In this document: positions 1 to 9,889 of the stretch, piece by piece
Numbering within the stretch: position 1 is the stretch's first letter
How the letters are laid out: each line of letters begins with the position of its first letter
DNA from: Paracoxiella cheracis
Lineage (GTDB): Bacteria > Pseudomonadota > Gammaproteobacteria > Coxiellales > Coxiellaceae
NCBI RefSeq assembly: GCF_049348705.1
Contig: NZ_CP186485.1
Span: 1,364,001-1,428,000 of the forward strand
Reading direction: 5' to 3'
Length of the DNA stretch: 64,000 nt
Position numbers and translations under genes: made by a program
The notes under the pieces: generated by a model
Databases searched by the model: none
What the model saw: only the letters and a program-made list of their open reading frames with translations
What the model was told of the DNA's origin: nothing

Positions 1-39
1 GCCACCTAAATCGAAAATAATATTCTTAACTTTAGCCAA

Positions 40-486
40 TTACTCTGCCTTGATGACAACTTTGACCGTTGTTTTTACATCGCTATGTAATTGAACATCA
101 ACTTCATGCTCACCAACGACACGCATCGGCCCTTCAGGCAAGTCCACTTCGCGTTTTTCAATCTCTACACCTGCTGCAGTAATTGCCTCTGCAATATCAC
201 GCGAGCTTACTGATCCAAACAGCTTACCTTCTTCGCCCGCATTGGCCGTGATCGTCACTGATAGTGCTGCAAGTTTTTCAGCACGCTTTTGAGCTTTTGC
301 TAATGATTCAGCAGCTGCTTTTTCTAATTCTGCACGATGCTTTTCAAACTCGGCAATAGCTTCCGGTGTTGCCGGCACAGCTTTACCATAAGGAATCAAA
401 TAATTACGCCCGTAACCCGGTTTAACTATTACCTGATCCCCAATGTTACCTAGGTTTGTTACTTTCTCTTGTAATATCACTCTCAT
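40..486 (-). CDS. rplI: 50S ribosomal protein L9
   Basis: L9 binds 23S rRNA in the large subunit. The product begins MRVILQEKVTNLGNIGD, the classic L9 N-terminal domain with the GxxGxxVxVxxGYxRNYL region (G-DQVIVKPGYGRNYLIP). A charged Ala/Lys/Glu-rich connecting helix and the C-terminal domain follow. An upstream in-frame ATG exists at 504, but 486 is preferred because the family starts MRVIL and a GAGGG Shine-Dalgarno lies about 8 nt upstream. At about 148 aa it has normal family length. It is the last gene of the rpsF-rpsR-membrane protein-rplI operon. Confidence 0.97.
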   Translation of the reverse strand: MRVILQEKVTNLGNIGDQVIVKPGYGRNYLIPYGKAVPATPEAIAEFEKHRAELEKAAAESLAKAQKRAEKLAALSVTITANAGEEGKLFGSVSSRDIAEAITAAGVEIEKREVDLPEGPMRVVGEHEVDVQLHSDVKTTVKVVIKAE

Positions 487-512
487 AATAATGCCCTCAT
501 TCATTATCCGTT

Positions 513-1409
513 TTATGCCAGTTGACGTTGTTGCTTGCGGAAATTAGCCCAGCTATCAATCAAACCCACCAACGCCAACAATGCAATTACTATAAAATTC
601 AAAATGACTAATGCGATGTACATCGTAGCAACCAAGAAAATCATTTCCTTACGGTTAGCCGTTATACGATGGACGATGCTTAGTCCAGCCACCATAAATG
701 GCAACAACAAGACTGGATATAAATCGATCAGCCAAGACGGTTGCCAGCAAATACCAACTGTTGCGGCAATTAAAATAACAGCTGCAATGCGATCGACACG
801 AATTGTAATAAATTCTTGTCGAAAACTGCCCGGTAAAAAAATTACCGACTGCCACCACCTTGCCAATAACAATTGAACAAAAATACCAAAAAACAACAAA
901 AACGCCGCGCTACCAGTTGCAAACGGCACCACGTGATTGATAAAACTCGCTGTCTTTTCCGGTGTAAGTTGCAAAAGACCTGACAATGCAAATTCTTTAT
1001 AATAATGCGTTAACGCAGTCGTCCAAATTTGTTTAATATCAGGCACGAATAAATGCACTATTATGACTGCAACGACACCCACTACGGCCATTATTTCCAA
1101 CACAAGTGTCCATGAATTCCAACGACGCAATATCAAAGCAAATATCCACACTAAAATACAACGCGCCAACAAAATATCAAATAAACCATATTCAAACTGA
1201 CGCAACACCAGCAGACTGATTGCTGGTAATGCTACGAAAGCTAATACAAATAATCCGGCTTTTGATCCTTTGCTTATGGTTACTAGACCCACGATAATCG
1301 CTGCAATAAAACCACCCGGTAGCGCAATCAACGGCAATAACGTGCATAAAAACGCCACAATAGCGGCGCGCATATTATTTGCCAGTAAATATTCGCCCAG
1401 TTTCTTCAT
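513..1409 (-). CDS. Multi-pass membrane protein between rpsR and rplI (DUF2232/YybS-like)
   Basis: This 298-aa, strongly hydrophobic protein has roughly eight predicted membrane segments, starting near residues 15-35 and 42-62. It ends in a basic tail (WANFRKQQRQL). Its start codon overlaps the stop of rpsR (TAATG), so it is translationally coupled inside the S6-S18-L9 operon. Genes for DUF2232/YybS-type membrane proteins often sit at this position in proteobacteria, and that position is the main argument for the family call. Its biochemical function is unknown, and I see no catalytic motif. Confidence 0.75.
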   Translation of the reverse strand: MKKLGEYLLANNMRAAIVAFLCTLLPLIALPGGFIAAIIVGLVTISKGSKAGLFVLAFVALPAISLLVLRQFEYGLFDILLARCILVWIFALILRRWNSWTLVLEIMAVVGVVAVIIVHLFVPDIKQIWTTALTHYYKEFALSGLLQLTPEKTASFINHVVPFATGSAAFLLFFGIFVQLLLARWWQSVIFLPGSFRQEFITIRVDRIAAVILIAATVGICWQPSWLIDLYPVLLLPFMVAGLSIVHRITANRKEMIFLVATMYIALVILNFIVIALLALVGLIDSWANFRKQQRQLA

Positions 1410-1636
1410 TACTTATGTGTATCGCAGTAAGGAATGAGTGCCAAATAACGCGCCAATTTAATCGCTGATGACAGTTGACGTTGATATTTTGCATTGGTTC
1501 CTGTGATTCGACTCGGAACGATTCGACCCGATTCCATGATGTAATCTTTCAATGTGTCAAGATCTTTATAATCGATTGCTTCAATGCCTTTTGCAGTAAA
1601 CGCACAGAATTTTTTTCTTCGAAAATAAGCTGCCAT
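1409..1636 (-). CDS. rpsR: 30S ribosomal protein S18
   Basis: S18 is a small basic protein that pairs with S6 on the 30S platform. The 75-aa product starts with an Arg/Lys-rich N-terminus (FRRKKFC) and contains the family core IDYKDLDTLKDYIMESGRI followed by VPSRITGTNAKYQRQL. Length and sequence are typical. It lies 27 bp downstream of rpsF on the same strand and overlaps the next gene by one base. Confidence 0.97.
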   Translation of the reverse strand: MAAYFRRKKFCAFTAKGIEAIDYKDLDTLKDYIMESGRIVPSRITGTNAKYQRQLSSAIKLARYLALIPYCDTHK

Positions 1637-1663
1637 TCTTAAATACCTCGTTATTATATAGGG

Positions 1664-2053
1664 TTAACTGTCTTGAGCCACTTCACTCGTTTCAGGTGTT
1701 TGCGCTTTTTCTTTGCGCTGCGGTTTGCCTTTGTCTGCACCTTTCATCATTGGTGAAGGTTTTGTAACGGCATGATTGCGCTTTAATATTAAGTTGCGTA
1801 ACACTGCATCGTTATAACGAAAGGCGTTTTCAAGCTCATCAATAACAGCCTTATCGCATTCTATATTCATCAATACATAATGTGCTTTATGAACTTTATT
1901 AATAGAATATGCTAATTGACGTCGACCCCAATCTTCCAAACGGTGGATCTTACCCCCACCTTGGCTAATCGTGGATTCATAACGCTCAATCATGGAAGGA
2001 ACCTGGCCACTTTGGTCAGGATGCACAAGAAATACGATCTCATAATGTCGCAT
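1664..2053 (-). CDS. rpsF: 30S ribosomal protein S6
   Basis: S6 heterodimerises with S18 during 30S assembly. The 129-aa product opens with MRHYEIVFLVHPDQS and carries the central LEDWGRRQLAYSINKVHKAHY block, both diagnostic for S6. The C-terminal tail after residue about 100 is Lys/Glu-rich and variable, as in other gammaproteobacteria. It is first in the operon, and its start lies just behind a candidate regulatory hairpin at 2058-2077. Confidence 0.97.
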   Translation of the reverse strand: MRHYEIVFLVHPDQSGQVPSMIERYESTISQGGGKIHRLEDWGRRQLAYSINKVHKAHYVLMNIECDKAVIDELENAFRYNDAVLRNLILKRNHAVTKPSPMMKGADKGKPQRKEKAQTPETSEVAQDS

Positions 2054-2057
2054 AAAA

Positions 2058-2077
2058 GCCCCTATCGGTTTAGCAGC
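2058..2077 (-). promoter_or_regulatory. Candidate S6:S18-binding leader hairpin of rpsF
   Basis: On the minus strand, immediately upstream of rpsF, GCUGCUA can pair with UAGGGGC (one mismatch, one G-U), leaving a loop AACCGA that contains CCG. The right arm overlaps the GGGG that would serve as ribosome binding site. A CCG-containing hairpin upstream of rpsF is the known autoregulatory binding site of the S6:S18 complex in many bacteria. Assignment here rests on position and the CCG loop only. Confidence 0.4.
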
Positions 2078-2214
2078 CCCCCCAGCATTTTGTCTGGTGG
2101 AGCAAGGAGTTAAAAGTAGGCTATTCTAGCCAATCTGAGGACAGAAGGCAAATAACTGAGCCCATAAATAAGCACACCGAGTTATTGGCTATTCTATTGA
2201 TTTAATAGAGAAAA

Positions 2215-3144
2215 CTAGACTAGCGCCTTAATTTGATCTAAAGTTAATCCCGTGATTTCTGCTATTAATGCATACTCAATATTTTGCTGTAGCATATGCT
2301 GAGCAATGACTTGTTTCCCTTTTTCAAATCCAGCCCTTTCACCACTTTCAAATCCAACCTTTTCGCCTCGCGCAAAACCTTTTTGCTCTAATCTTTCAGC
2401 TAATGTCATGACTTCATCTCCTAATTTGGAAGATAATTCACTTTGAATTAGTGTAACAGCTTTCTCTAAATCTTCAATATCGCCCTGAAATAAATAAGTA
2501 AGCGTATTACTTAAGTATTCTTGACCACCAGCCTTTTCTAATTTTTTAAGCGTAGGCAGAAAATCTTTCAAGAAACTCATAAAATCTCGCGTCCCAATAT
2601 TTTTCTGCACTAAACCCATAACACCCATCCACTGCATTGCTTTTAATTCATCATCTGACACTTCAGTAAGATCAATTAACGTAAATGGTTCCAAAAACAT
2701 TTGTTTAGCCAAATACTTTTGTTCTCCAAATAAATCGAACAAATTTGTTGAATAGAAATAGGGTTTACTACCATTATAAAATACGATGGGCACAATTACC
2801 GGCAAACAAAAACTGCTCTTTCCTTTAAGATGCAAATCTATAATGCGAAGCTGATATCGTAATAACCGATAAGACATGGATTTATCCGGTTTACGTTGAT
2901 GCTCAACAAGAATATACAAATACCCACTTCTCTCACGAAAATTCACGGTATACAACATGTCTGCCATGGATGCTTGCAAACTTTCATCGATAAAACTGCT
3001 TTTCTGCAGCTTTAGTGACTTTAGATCTACTATTTCAAGAACGGACTTAGGCAAGTAATGTTCAAAAAACTCCATAGCAACACGTTTATCCGACATCACT
3101 TTACGAAAATAATGATCGTGAGGATTGTGAATTTTGACTACCAA
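2215..3144 (-). CDS. Rpn family recombination-promoting nuclease / putative transposase
   Basis: This 309-aa protein has the Rpn/YhgA-like (PF04754, PD-(D/E)XK) layout. The N-terminal part contains HNPHDHYFRKVMSD. A nuclease core around residues 95-125 contains ILVEHQRKPDKSMSYRLLRYQ, with the E-x-Q signature. The tail contains near-repeats (EKGFARGEKVGFESGERAGFEKG), typical of the family. Rpn proteins are DNA endonucleases that promote RecA-independent recombination; some have been linked to phage defence. These genes are frequently multi-copy and mobile in intracellular gammaproteobacteria. It is transcribed alone, opposite to the following nadE unit. Confidence 0.85.
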   Translation of the reverse strand: MVVKIHNPHDHYFRKVMSDKRVAMEFFEHYLPKSVLEIVDLKSLKLQKSSFIDESLQASMADMLYTVNFRERSGYLYILVEHQRKPDKSMSYRLLRYQLRIIDLHLKGKSSFCLPVIVPIVFYNGSKPYFYSTNLFDLFGEQKYLAKQMFLEPFTLIDLTEVSDDELKAMQWMGVMGLVQKNIGTRDFMSFLKDFLPTLKKLEKAGGQEYLSNTLTYLFQGDIEDLEKAVTLIQSELSSKLGDEVMTLAERLEQKGFARGEKVGFESGERAGFEKGKQVIAQHMLQQNIEYALIAEITGLTLDQIKALV

Positions 3145-3363
3145 AAATAACCCTCCATATCCAGGAAATATAGCGACAGAATGATTACTATTGTCTTAAT
3201 TCACTATCAACTCAATACCGGGATTGGCAATAACTAGACTTGAGGGCAGCCCTTGAAATTGTTTTTAGAAGCATAAACGCCTGAAAACACAGACCCCTTC
3301 TCTTTGCTGCAATGGAAATCAATAAAATGTTTTACGGTTTTAAACGATTTCTAGAGCCGCCCA

Positions 3364-3392
3364 TAAGCAACACGGAAAATTCATGCTATGAT
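3364..3392 (+). promoter_or_regulatory. Candidate extended -10 promoter for the Mth938-nadE unit
   Basis: TGC-TATGAT at 3384-3392 is an extended -10 box (TGn plus five of six consensus bases), 52 bp upstream of the first gene's ATG. The -35 position (TAAGCA) is weak, as is usual for extended -10 promoters. Nothing else recognisable lies between 3145 and 3443. Confidence 0.4.
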
Positions 3393-3443
3393 TAATAATA
3401 AATACTGCTTATTTCCGCTTTGAGGAAAGAGGAATCTAACCCT

Positions 3444-3815
3444 ATGATTTTAACTGAAGATACCGGCATTGGTGATTATCACATCCGAGCCTACGAACCT
3501 GGTGCGGTCACAGTAAATGATACCGTCTATAATAAGAGTGTGATCGTCAGCCCTTATGCGCTCATTGTGGATTGGACGCCCCAGTCATTGGATGAACTGC
3601 AAGACGAACACCTTAAACCCATCTTAGAAATAAAGCCTGAGATCGTCCTGTTGGGTACTGGTGTTATATTCAAAATGCCGCCACCCAAACAAATTGCGTC
3701 GTTGTATCAACGAAAATTAGGTGTAGAATGCATGGACACTGGAGCAGCCTGCCGCACTTATGCAGCATTAATGTCCGAAGGACGAAAGGTAGTCGCAGCA
3801 CTTTTAATTAAATAA
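3444..3815 (+). CDS. Mth938-like domain protein (DUF498/NDUFAF3 family)
   Basis: The product of about 123 aa belongs to the Mth938/DUF498 family, whose mitochondrial homologue NDUFAF3 is a complex I assembly factor; the bacterial role is unknown. The typical core is visible: GAVTVNDTVYNKSVIVSP, then PEIVLLGTGVIFKMPPP, then GVECMDTGAACRTYAALMSEGRKV. A TTG-started extension from 3420 is possible, but ATG 3444 is preferred because an AGGAAAGAGGA purine stretch precedes it. It ends 12 bp before nadE and is probably co-transcribed with it. Confidence 0.85.
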   Translation: MILTEDTGIGDYHIRAYEPGAVTVNDTVYNKSVIVSPYALIVDWTPQSLDELQDEHLKPILEIKPEIVLLGTGVIFKMPPPKQIASLYQRKLGVECMDTGAACRTYAALMSEGRKVVAALLIK

Positions 3816-3827
3816 CGGGAAACCGAC

Positions 3828-5456
3828 ATGAAAAAACTCACTGTCGTAGCAGCACAAATTGACTTACTTGTCGGTGATATCGAAGGCAACGCTGATCGCA
3901 TTATCGAGTCTGCTAAAAAAGCCTATCACGATAGCAAAGCAGATTTAATCATGTTTCCTGAATTGGCCATCACAAGTTACCCGCCAGAAGATTTATTATT
4001 ACGACCTGGCCTATACAGACGCGTTCACAATGCCCTTAAAAAAATTGCCGAAAATGTAAAACACGGCACACTTATCGTTGGTTATCCTGACCAAATAGAA
4101 GGAAAACGCTATAATAAAGCAGCCATCATTCAAAATGGTGAAGTTATCACAAGCTATGCCAAACAAGAATTACCCAATTACACTGTATTTGATGAAAAAC
4201 GTTACTTTGAGGCAGGACATGAGCCGTGTGTGATTAAAATAAAAGGGGTCAATGTCGGCATCATTATTTGTGAAGATTTGTGGCATGACGAACCCATTCA
4301 TCAATCCATACAAGCAGGCGCAGAAATTATCGCTTGCATCAATGCATCTCCCTTTGCACAAGATAAAGCTCATGCGCGTCGTGATTTACTCACCCTGCAA
4401 GCCACAAAAACAAACGTTCCCATTATTTACCTGAATTTAATCGGCGGGCAAGATGAGTTAGTGTTCGACGGTGGATCAATGGTCTTCGATCAACATGGCA
4501 AGCTAGCACAACAAGCACCCTATTTCGAAGAAAATTTAATGACGATCGAATTTGATTTGGAACACAATTTCGATATTTTAACAAAACATGCCTCTCCAGC
4601 CGAACCACTCGATGAAGAAAAAATTTATAAAATTTTAGTATTAGGCGTGCGCGATTACATTCAAAAAAATGGCTTTCCCGGCGCTATTATTGGGTTATCC
4701 GGCGGTGTTGACTCAGCACTCACTTTAGCTATCGCAGTAGATGCAATCGGCGCTGATAACGTATCCGTATTATTAATGCCTTCTCGCCATACCTCAGAGA
4801 TAAGCATGGAAGATGCCATTGCTGAAGCCGATACACTCAAGGTGCATTATTCCATTATAGAAATAGAACCTGTTTTTGAGGCTTTTTTAAATTCACTGGC
4901 AGCCGAATTTTCAGGGTTGCCCAAAGATGTCACCGAAGAAAATTTACAAGCACGCATCCGGGGCATACTGTTGATGTCCGTCTCCAATAAAAAAGGCGCT
5001 ATCGTGTTAACGACTGGGAATAAAAGTGAAATTGCCGTGGGCTACACGACCTTATACGGCGATATGGCAGGTGGCTTTGGTGTATTAAAAGATGTTTATA
5101 AAACGATGGTCTATCGTCTTTGTAAATATCGAAACACGCTCTCGCCCGTTATTCCCGACCGCGTCTTAGAGAAACCCCCATCTGCAGAGTTAGCCGAAAA
5201 TCAAAAAGATCAAGACACATTACCACCCTATCATATTTTGGATGAAATATTAGAACGCTATATTGCAAAAGATGAAGATCCCTACACGATCGCTGATGCT
5301 GGCTTCGATCTAAAAGTCGTTAAAAAAGTCATTAAAATGGTTAATCGGAATGAATACAAACGCCGTCAAGCTCCCGTCGGCATTCGCATTACGCAACGTG
5401 CTTTTGGCAAAGACCGCCGCTATCCTATTACTTCGGGCTTTACAAAAGATTACTAA
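3828..5456 (+). CDS. nadE: Glutamine-dependent NAD+ synthetase
   Basis: The enzyme makes NAD+ from deamido-NAD+ with ATP, taking ammonia from glutamine. The 542-aa protein is a two-domain enzyme. An N-terminal nitrilase-fold glutaminase carries the catalytic triad, read as Glu45 (MFPELAITSY), Lys112 (AKQELPNY) and Cys148 (IIICEDLW). The C-terminal synthetase has the ATP pyrophosphatase loop IGLSGGVDSALT near residue 288 and the motifs TTGNKSEIAVGYTTLYGDMAGG. Length is normal for the proteobacterial two-domain form. The start follows a GGGAAACCGAC spacer 12 bp after the preceding gene. Confidence 0.96.
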   Translation: MKKLTVVAAQIDLLVGDIEGNADRIIESAKKAYHDSKADLIMFPELAITSYPPEDLLLRPGLYRRVHNALKKIAENVKHGTLIVGYPDQIEGKRYNKAAIIQNGEVITSYAKQELPNYTVFDEKRYFEAGHEPCVIKIKGVNVGIIICEDLWHDEPIHQSIQAGAEIIACINASPFAQDKAHARRDLLTLQATKTNVPIIYLNLIGGQDELVFDGGSMVFDQHGKLAQQAPYFEENLMTIEFDLEHNFDILTKHASPAEPLDEEKIYKILVLGVRDYIQKNGFPGAIIGLSGGVDSALTLAIAVDAIGADNVSVLLMPSRHTSEISMEDAIAEADTLKVHYSIIEIEPVFEAFLNSLAAEFSGLPKDVTEENLQARIRGILLMSVSNKKGAIVLTTGNKSEIAVGYTTLYGDMAGGFGVLKDVYKTMVYRLCKYRNTLSPVIPDRVLEKPPSAELAENQKDQDTLPPYHILDEILERYIAKDEDPYTIADAGFDLKVVKKVIKMVNRNEYKRRQAPVGIRITQRAFGKDRRYPITSGFTKDY

Positions 5457-5481
5457 GGACGCCTCCCGAAAAACAGTAACT

Positions 5482-6474
5482 TCAAGTTCGCGACCCAAGC
5501 AATTGAAGAAGACTCGCTCGCAATGCTGCTTCAAAATGCTCATCCATTTGGACATGAACAGGCAAACACCAATAGCGATCATTCGCAAACGACCGACATT
5601 TCACAGCATCTTTTGCCGTCATGATAATCGTCGCATCATCGCCAAAATTAAAATCAGCGGGACGATACGAATAATGATCGGGAAACTCATGCGGAACAAC
5701 ATTAAATCCCATCGTTTTTAATTGCTTAAAAAATCGTTGCGGATGCCCAATAGCCGCAACAGCATGCACAGTATTATTATTCAACGACGCAATATTTAAA
5801 GATAGCTTCGGATTTTTAATATTATAAATAACGCCAGGATGAAAACGCATTGTGTATTCGTTGTCACTACCTTTTCCATTGGCAATAATAAAATCCACCG
5901 ACTTTAACCGTTTAATGGGTTCGCGCAAGGGCCCAGCCGGCAAACAAAAACCATTACCAAATCGGCGAGCGCCATCGATTACTGCAATTTCGATATCACG
6001 ACCCAACGCATAATGCTGCAAACCGTCATCGCTAATAATGACATCGCAATCATAATTATTTAATAATTTATTGACGGCTGCAACGCGATTAGGATCGACC
6101 ACCATTGGGCAATGCGCATGTTGTGCAAGTAACACAGCCTCATCACCTACTAACTGTGGATCACTATTTTCCGTCACAGTTTGCGGCCATGTCACTGCTT
6201 TTCCACCATAACCACGGCTCACAATACCCGGCTTAAAACCTTGCAAACGCAACCAATCTGCAAGCCACGACACTAATGGAGTTTTTCCCGTCCCACCCAG
6301 AGTGATGTTACCCACTACAATGATCGGCACAGGAAAACGAAACACTTTTTTTAACCCACAGCGATATAAAAAACGTCGCACTGAGATAATAATTCGATAA
6401 AGCCAGGATAGCGGACTAAGGCAATAACCGAAAAAACTTTTTTCACAATACCATTGCTGATTCAACCAACGCAT
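5482..6474 (-). CDS. lpxK: Tetraacyldisaccharide 4'-kinase
   Basis: LpxK phosphorylates the 4' position of the lipid A disaccharide precursor at the inner membrane. The 330-aa protein has an N-terminal hydrophobic/basic segment and a P-loop GNITLGGTGKTPLV near residue 56. It also has SRGYGGK and DDGLQHYALGRDIEIAVIDG, which are LpxK hallmarks. A C-terminal domain contains AIGHPQRFF and FPDHYSY. The start overlaps the msbA stop (TAATG), so the two are translationally coupled. This is the usual msbA-lpxK arrangement, linking lipid A synthesis to its export. Confidence 0.96.
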   Translation of the reverse strand: MRWLNQQWYCEKSFFGYCLSPLSWLYRIIISVRRFLYRCGLKKVFRFPVPIIVVGNITLGGTGKTPLVSWLADWLRLQGFKPGIVSRGYGGKAVTWPQTVTENSDPQLVGDEAVLLAQHAHCPMVVDPNRVAAVNKLLNNYDCDVIISDDGLQHYALGRDIEIAVIDGARRFGNGFCLPAGPLREPIKRLKSVDFIIANGKGSDNEYTMRFHPGVIYNIKNPKLSLNIASLNNNTVHAVAAIGHPQRFFKQLKTMGFNVVPHEFPDHYSYRPADFNFGDDATIIMTAKDAVKCRSFANDRYWCLPVHVQMDEHFEAALRASLLQLLGSRT

Positions 6475-8237
6475 TACTGAGTTACCTTATTCTCAACCAA
6501 CTGCTCACTAAATTGCATGCGATGTAATTCTGCGTAAGCACCTCCATGTGCTAATAATGTTGCATGCGTTCCTAATTCAACAATTTTGCCTTTTTCCATG
6601 ACGATAATTGAGTCAGCATTTTCAATGGTCGATAACCGATGGGCAATCACTAAGGTTGTGCGTTGTTGCATTAAATTCTCAAGCGCTGATTGAATATGAC
6701 GCTCCGCATGCGTATCCAACGATGATGTAGCTTCATCTAAAATTAATATCGGCGCATTTTTAAAAAGTGCTCGTGCAATGGCAATACGTTGCCGCTGACC
6801 GCCCGAAAGCAACACACCATCCTCGCCCACCACGGTGTTCATACCATCAGGCATTTGATTAATAAATTCCATTGCATGTGCCGCCTCTGCTGCAGCAAGC
6901 ACAGCTTTTGGATCAGCATCGGCTTGCGCATAAGCAATATTGCGCGCAATGGTATCGTTAAATAAGGCGGTGTGTTGAGACACCAACGCAAATTGATTAC
7001 GCAAATCCTGCAAGCGGCAATCCTGAATATTAATGCCATCAATCGCAATATCACCCGTGCTTATTTCATAAAATCGGGGTAATAAATTAATTAAGGTCGT
7101 TTTACCACTACCAGAACGCCCCACAATGGCAATCGTTTTGCCGGGTTCTACCGTAAAACTAACATCACTTAAAATAGTGCGTTGTGATCGCTCATAGTTA
7201 AAACTGACATGACGATATTCAATTTTTCCTTTAACACGGGTTAATGGCATCGTGCCCTTATCTTTTTCAACATCTTCGTCCAACAAATCAAAAATGCTCT
7301 CTGCTCCGGCAATACCTTTTTGAATATAACTATTCATCAGTGTTAATCGGCGCATCGGACTTAACAACATAATCATTGCAGAGGCAACTGCTGCAAAACT
7401 GCCCGCTGAAACACCCAACGATGGTTGTGTTGCAAAAAATAAAACGACGGCAATCGGCACAGCAATCAACAACTGGACTAAAGAAGTACCAATACTGTTT
7501 GTCACGATAACTTTTAATTCACGCTGACGATTGGATTTTGTCGCTTGATGGAATTTCTGATTTTCATAGTCTTGACCCCCATACAACCGTATGACTTTGT
7601 AAGCATCGATTCCCTCCTTAGCAACGTGGGTCACCTCACCCATAGATTTTTGCACGTTACTGCTGAGACGCCTCAATCGCACACTAACCTTCTTCACCAC
7701 CCAAGCAATAATCGGCGAAATAATTAAAAATAACAGCGCCAATTGCCAACTTACCACAAACATAACGCCAATTAATCCAATCACCAAAGAGCCTTGGCGC
7801 AATACAGTAACCAGTGCATCAGAACTTGCTTCCGCCACTTGCTCCACATTATAGATAATCGTTGACAGCAAATGACCTGAATTATGTCGATCGTAAAAAC
7901 GGGCAGGTAATTTTAATAAATGACAAAAGATCGCACGGCGAAAATCCATAACAACATAGCGCGCAACATGATAAATAAAATAGTTTGACGAGAAACCTAC
8001 CACTCCTCGAAACACAAAAACAATTAAAACGATCGGTGGCAACCAACGGATAAAATGTGTATTGCGACTGATAAAACCCTTATCGATAATCGGTTTGACC
8101 AACCAGGCAAAACCTGCATCGATTAATGACAAAACTAAAGTAGCCAAGATTCCCAATAAAAAAATAGGCCAATATTTTAGAGTAGCGCTGAGCAAGCGCT
8201 TATACGTGTCTATGCCTTTTCGGCCTAATGTTGTCAT
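6474..8237 (-). CDS. msbA: Lipid A export permease/ATP-binding protein MsbA
   Basis: This half-size ABC exporter flips lipid A-core across the inner membrane. The N-terminal transmembrane domain (about residues 20-320, six helices) is followed by a nucleotide-binding domain. That domain has Walker A GRSGSGKT, signature LSGGQRQRIAIARAL, Walker B ILILDEATS and the H-loop IAHRLST. A further in-frame ATG at 8255 exists, but 8237 (MTTLGRKG) follows a GGGAA at better spacing. Either start lies inside the 3' end of comEC. It is coupled to lpxK downstream. Confidence 0.95.
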   Translation of the reverse strand: MTTLGRKGIDTYKRLLSATLKYWPIFLLGILATLVLSLIDAGFAWLVKPIIDKGFISRNTHFIRWLPPIVLIVFVFRGVVGFSSNYFIYHVARYVVMDFRRAIFCHLLKLPARFYDRHNSGHLLSTIIYNVEQVAEASSDALVTVLRQGSLVIGLIGVMFVVSWQLALLFLIISPIIAWVVKKVSVRLRRLSSNVQKSMGEVTHVAKEGIDAYKVIRLYGGQDYENQKFHQATKSNRQRELKVIVTNSIGTSLVQLLIAVPIAVVLFFATQPSLGVSAGSFAAVASAMIMLLSPMRRLTLMNSYIQKGIAGAESIFDLLDEDVEKDKGTMPLTRVKGKIEYRHVSFNYERSQRTILSDVSFTVEPGKTIAIVGRSGSGKTTLINLLPRFYEISTGDIAIDGINIQDCRLQDLRNQFALVSQHTALFNDTIARNIAYAQADADPKAVLAAAEAAHAMEFINQMPDGMNTVVGEDGVLLSGGQRQRIAIARALFKNAPILILDEATSSLDTHAERHIQSALENLMQQRTTLVIAHRLSTIENADSIIVMEKGKIVELGTHATLLAHGGAYAELHRMQFSEQLVENKVTQ

Positions 8238-9889
8238 GCAAGATTCCCGTTTCATTCATCGTTGAGACATGGATTTTACCATACGGATCGATATGCACCA
8301 TGATGGCGCCATCCCGTCCCGAGGTAAACATCCGAGCACCAACGGCGCTATATCTCGCCACCACCCGCTGGCTCGGAAAATTATAACGGTTATAGTAACC
8401 AACAGGAAATAATACCACTTCTGGCCTGACAGCCCTCACAAAACCGGCTGTCGACGAGGTGATACTGCCATGGTGTGGTGCTACAACAACATCGGCACGC
8501 AGCCCGTAACCTTGCTGCAACAGCCAGCGTTCCCGCGGTTTCTCGATGTCGCCCGTCAGTAAAATAGCGCCCTTCTGACTCGAAATCTTCAGCACACAGG
8601 AGCTGTTATTGTCCTCGTAGGCCTCACCCGGCGGCGGTGATAAGACTTGAAAGGTAACCCCATCCCAACGCCACTGCTGCCCAGCCTGACAATGCGCTGC
8701 TCGTGCAGCAAACCTCCAAGGGACACTCGTCAGCACCCGATCCACGTGAATCCGAGCCAAAACAGCCTTTGCGCCACCAATATGATCATTATCGCCGTGA
8801 CTGATCATCATCACGTTAATGTGATTGATATGGCGAGTTTCCAGATAAGGCACAACGACACTCTGCCCTCCATCGAACCCACCATAAGAACGTGGTCCCG
8901 CATCATAGAGCAACACATGATGTGCGGTTTGCACGAGCGCCGATAACCCCTGCCCGACATCCAACAGCGTCAGCCAAATCGCATTTGGCGGTGGGGTTGG
9001 CATCTTCCAGAAAAATAGCGGCAATGCCCAAACAACGCCTAACCAACGACCTGGCCAACCGGATGGCGCCAACAATAATAAAGACGACACCATAAAGGGA
9101 ATGAATAACCATGCCGGCGAAATGGCATAATGCCAAACGGCATGTGGCCAGCTTGCCAACCATTCCAGCCACCACCACAACGGTGTTAATAGCTGAGCCC
9201 CAAACCAAAATAAACTATGCGCCAAATACACAGAGAAAATACTTACTATCGTCGCTAAAAAACACAGTGGCACAATCACCATGCCCACCCACGGAATAGC
9301 AATGGTATTCGCAATCAACGCCACCAAAGAAACTTGTTGAAAAAAATACAGCGTCAGCGCGAGCAAGCCAATAAAAATAATAAACTGTAAACGCACCGTT
9401 GCCTTTAAACCACGCACCGTTCTTACTCGCCCCCCCATACCGTATCCAATCCAACTCACCGCACCAAAGCTTAACCAAAAACTCGCTGACCATAAGGCGA
9501 ATGGGTGCCACAGCACAATAATAAAAAAAGCAAGTAATAAACGTCGCCACACTGGTACCGATTGAAAAAAGAGCGACCCTAGCATCAACGCCGCAATCAT
9601 AATCACAGCACGCTGCGTAGGCAGTGAAAATCCTGCTAACAATCCGTAAATAATCGCTGCCATCAACGATATAATTGCAGCCGCTCGCGGTGCTGGTATT
9701 CGCAATAAAAGCCTTGGAAAGCAGCGCCATAAAAAGCTCGCCACATAATAAATTATCCCTGCAATTAATCCGACGTGTAATCCCGAAATTGCCATTAAAT
9801 GACTCGTACCGGTATTCTGAAACACGCGCCATTGCGAAGCGCTCATCAAACTTCTTGAGCCTGTCGTCAACGTATTTAGTATGGCTGCT
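8200..9889 (-). pseudogene. comEC: comEC/rec2, C-terminal part, cut off by a 249-bp element
   Basis: ComEC is the inner-membrane channel for DNA uptake in natural transformation. This piece holds the rest of the Competence domain (TTGSRSLMSASQWRVF, then NTGTSHLMAISGLHVGL), many membrane helices, and the C-terminal metallo-beta-lactamase-like domain with DVGQGLSALV, ISHGDNDHIGG and APHHGS. The reading frame is open right up to the element junction (AAILNTLTTGSRS). Removing the element rejoins it in frame with the N-terminal part at 10139-10761, giving ...VHVPLAAILNTL.... As sequenced, no full ComEC can be made, although the remaining frames are otherwise intact. The stop overlaps the msbA start region. 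Confidence 0.9.
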
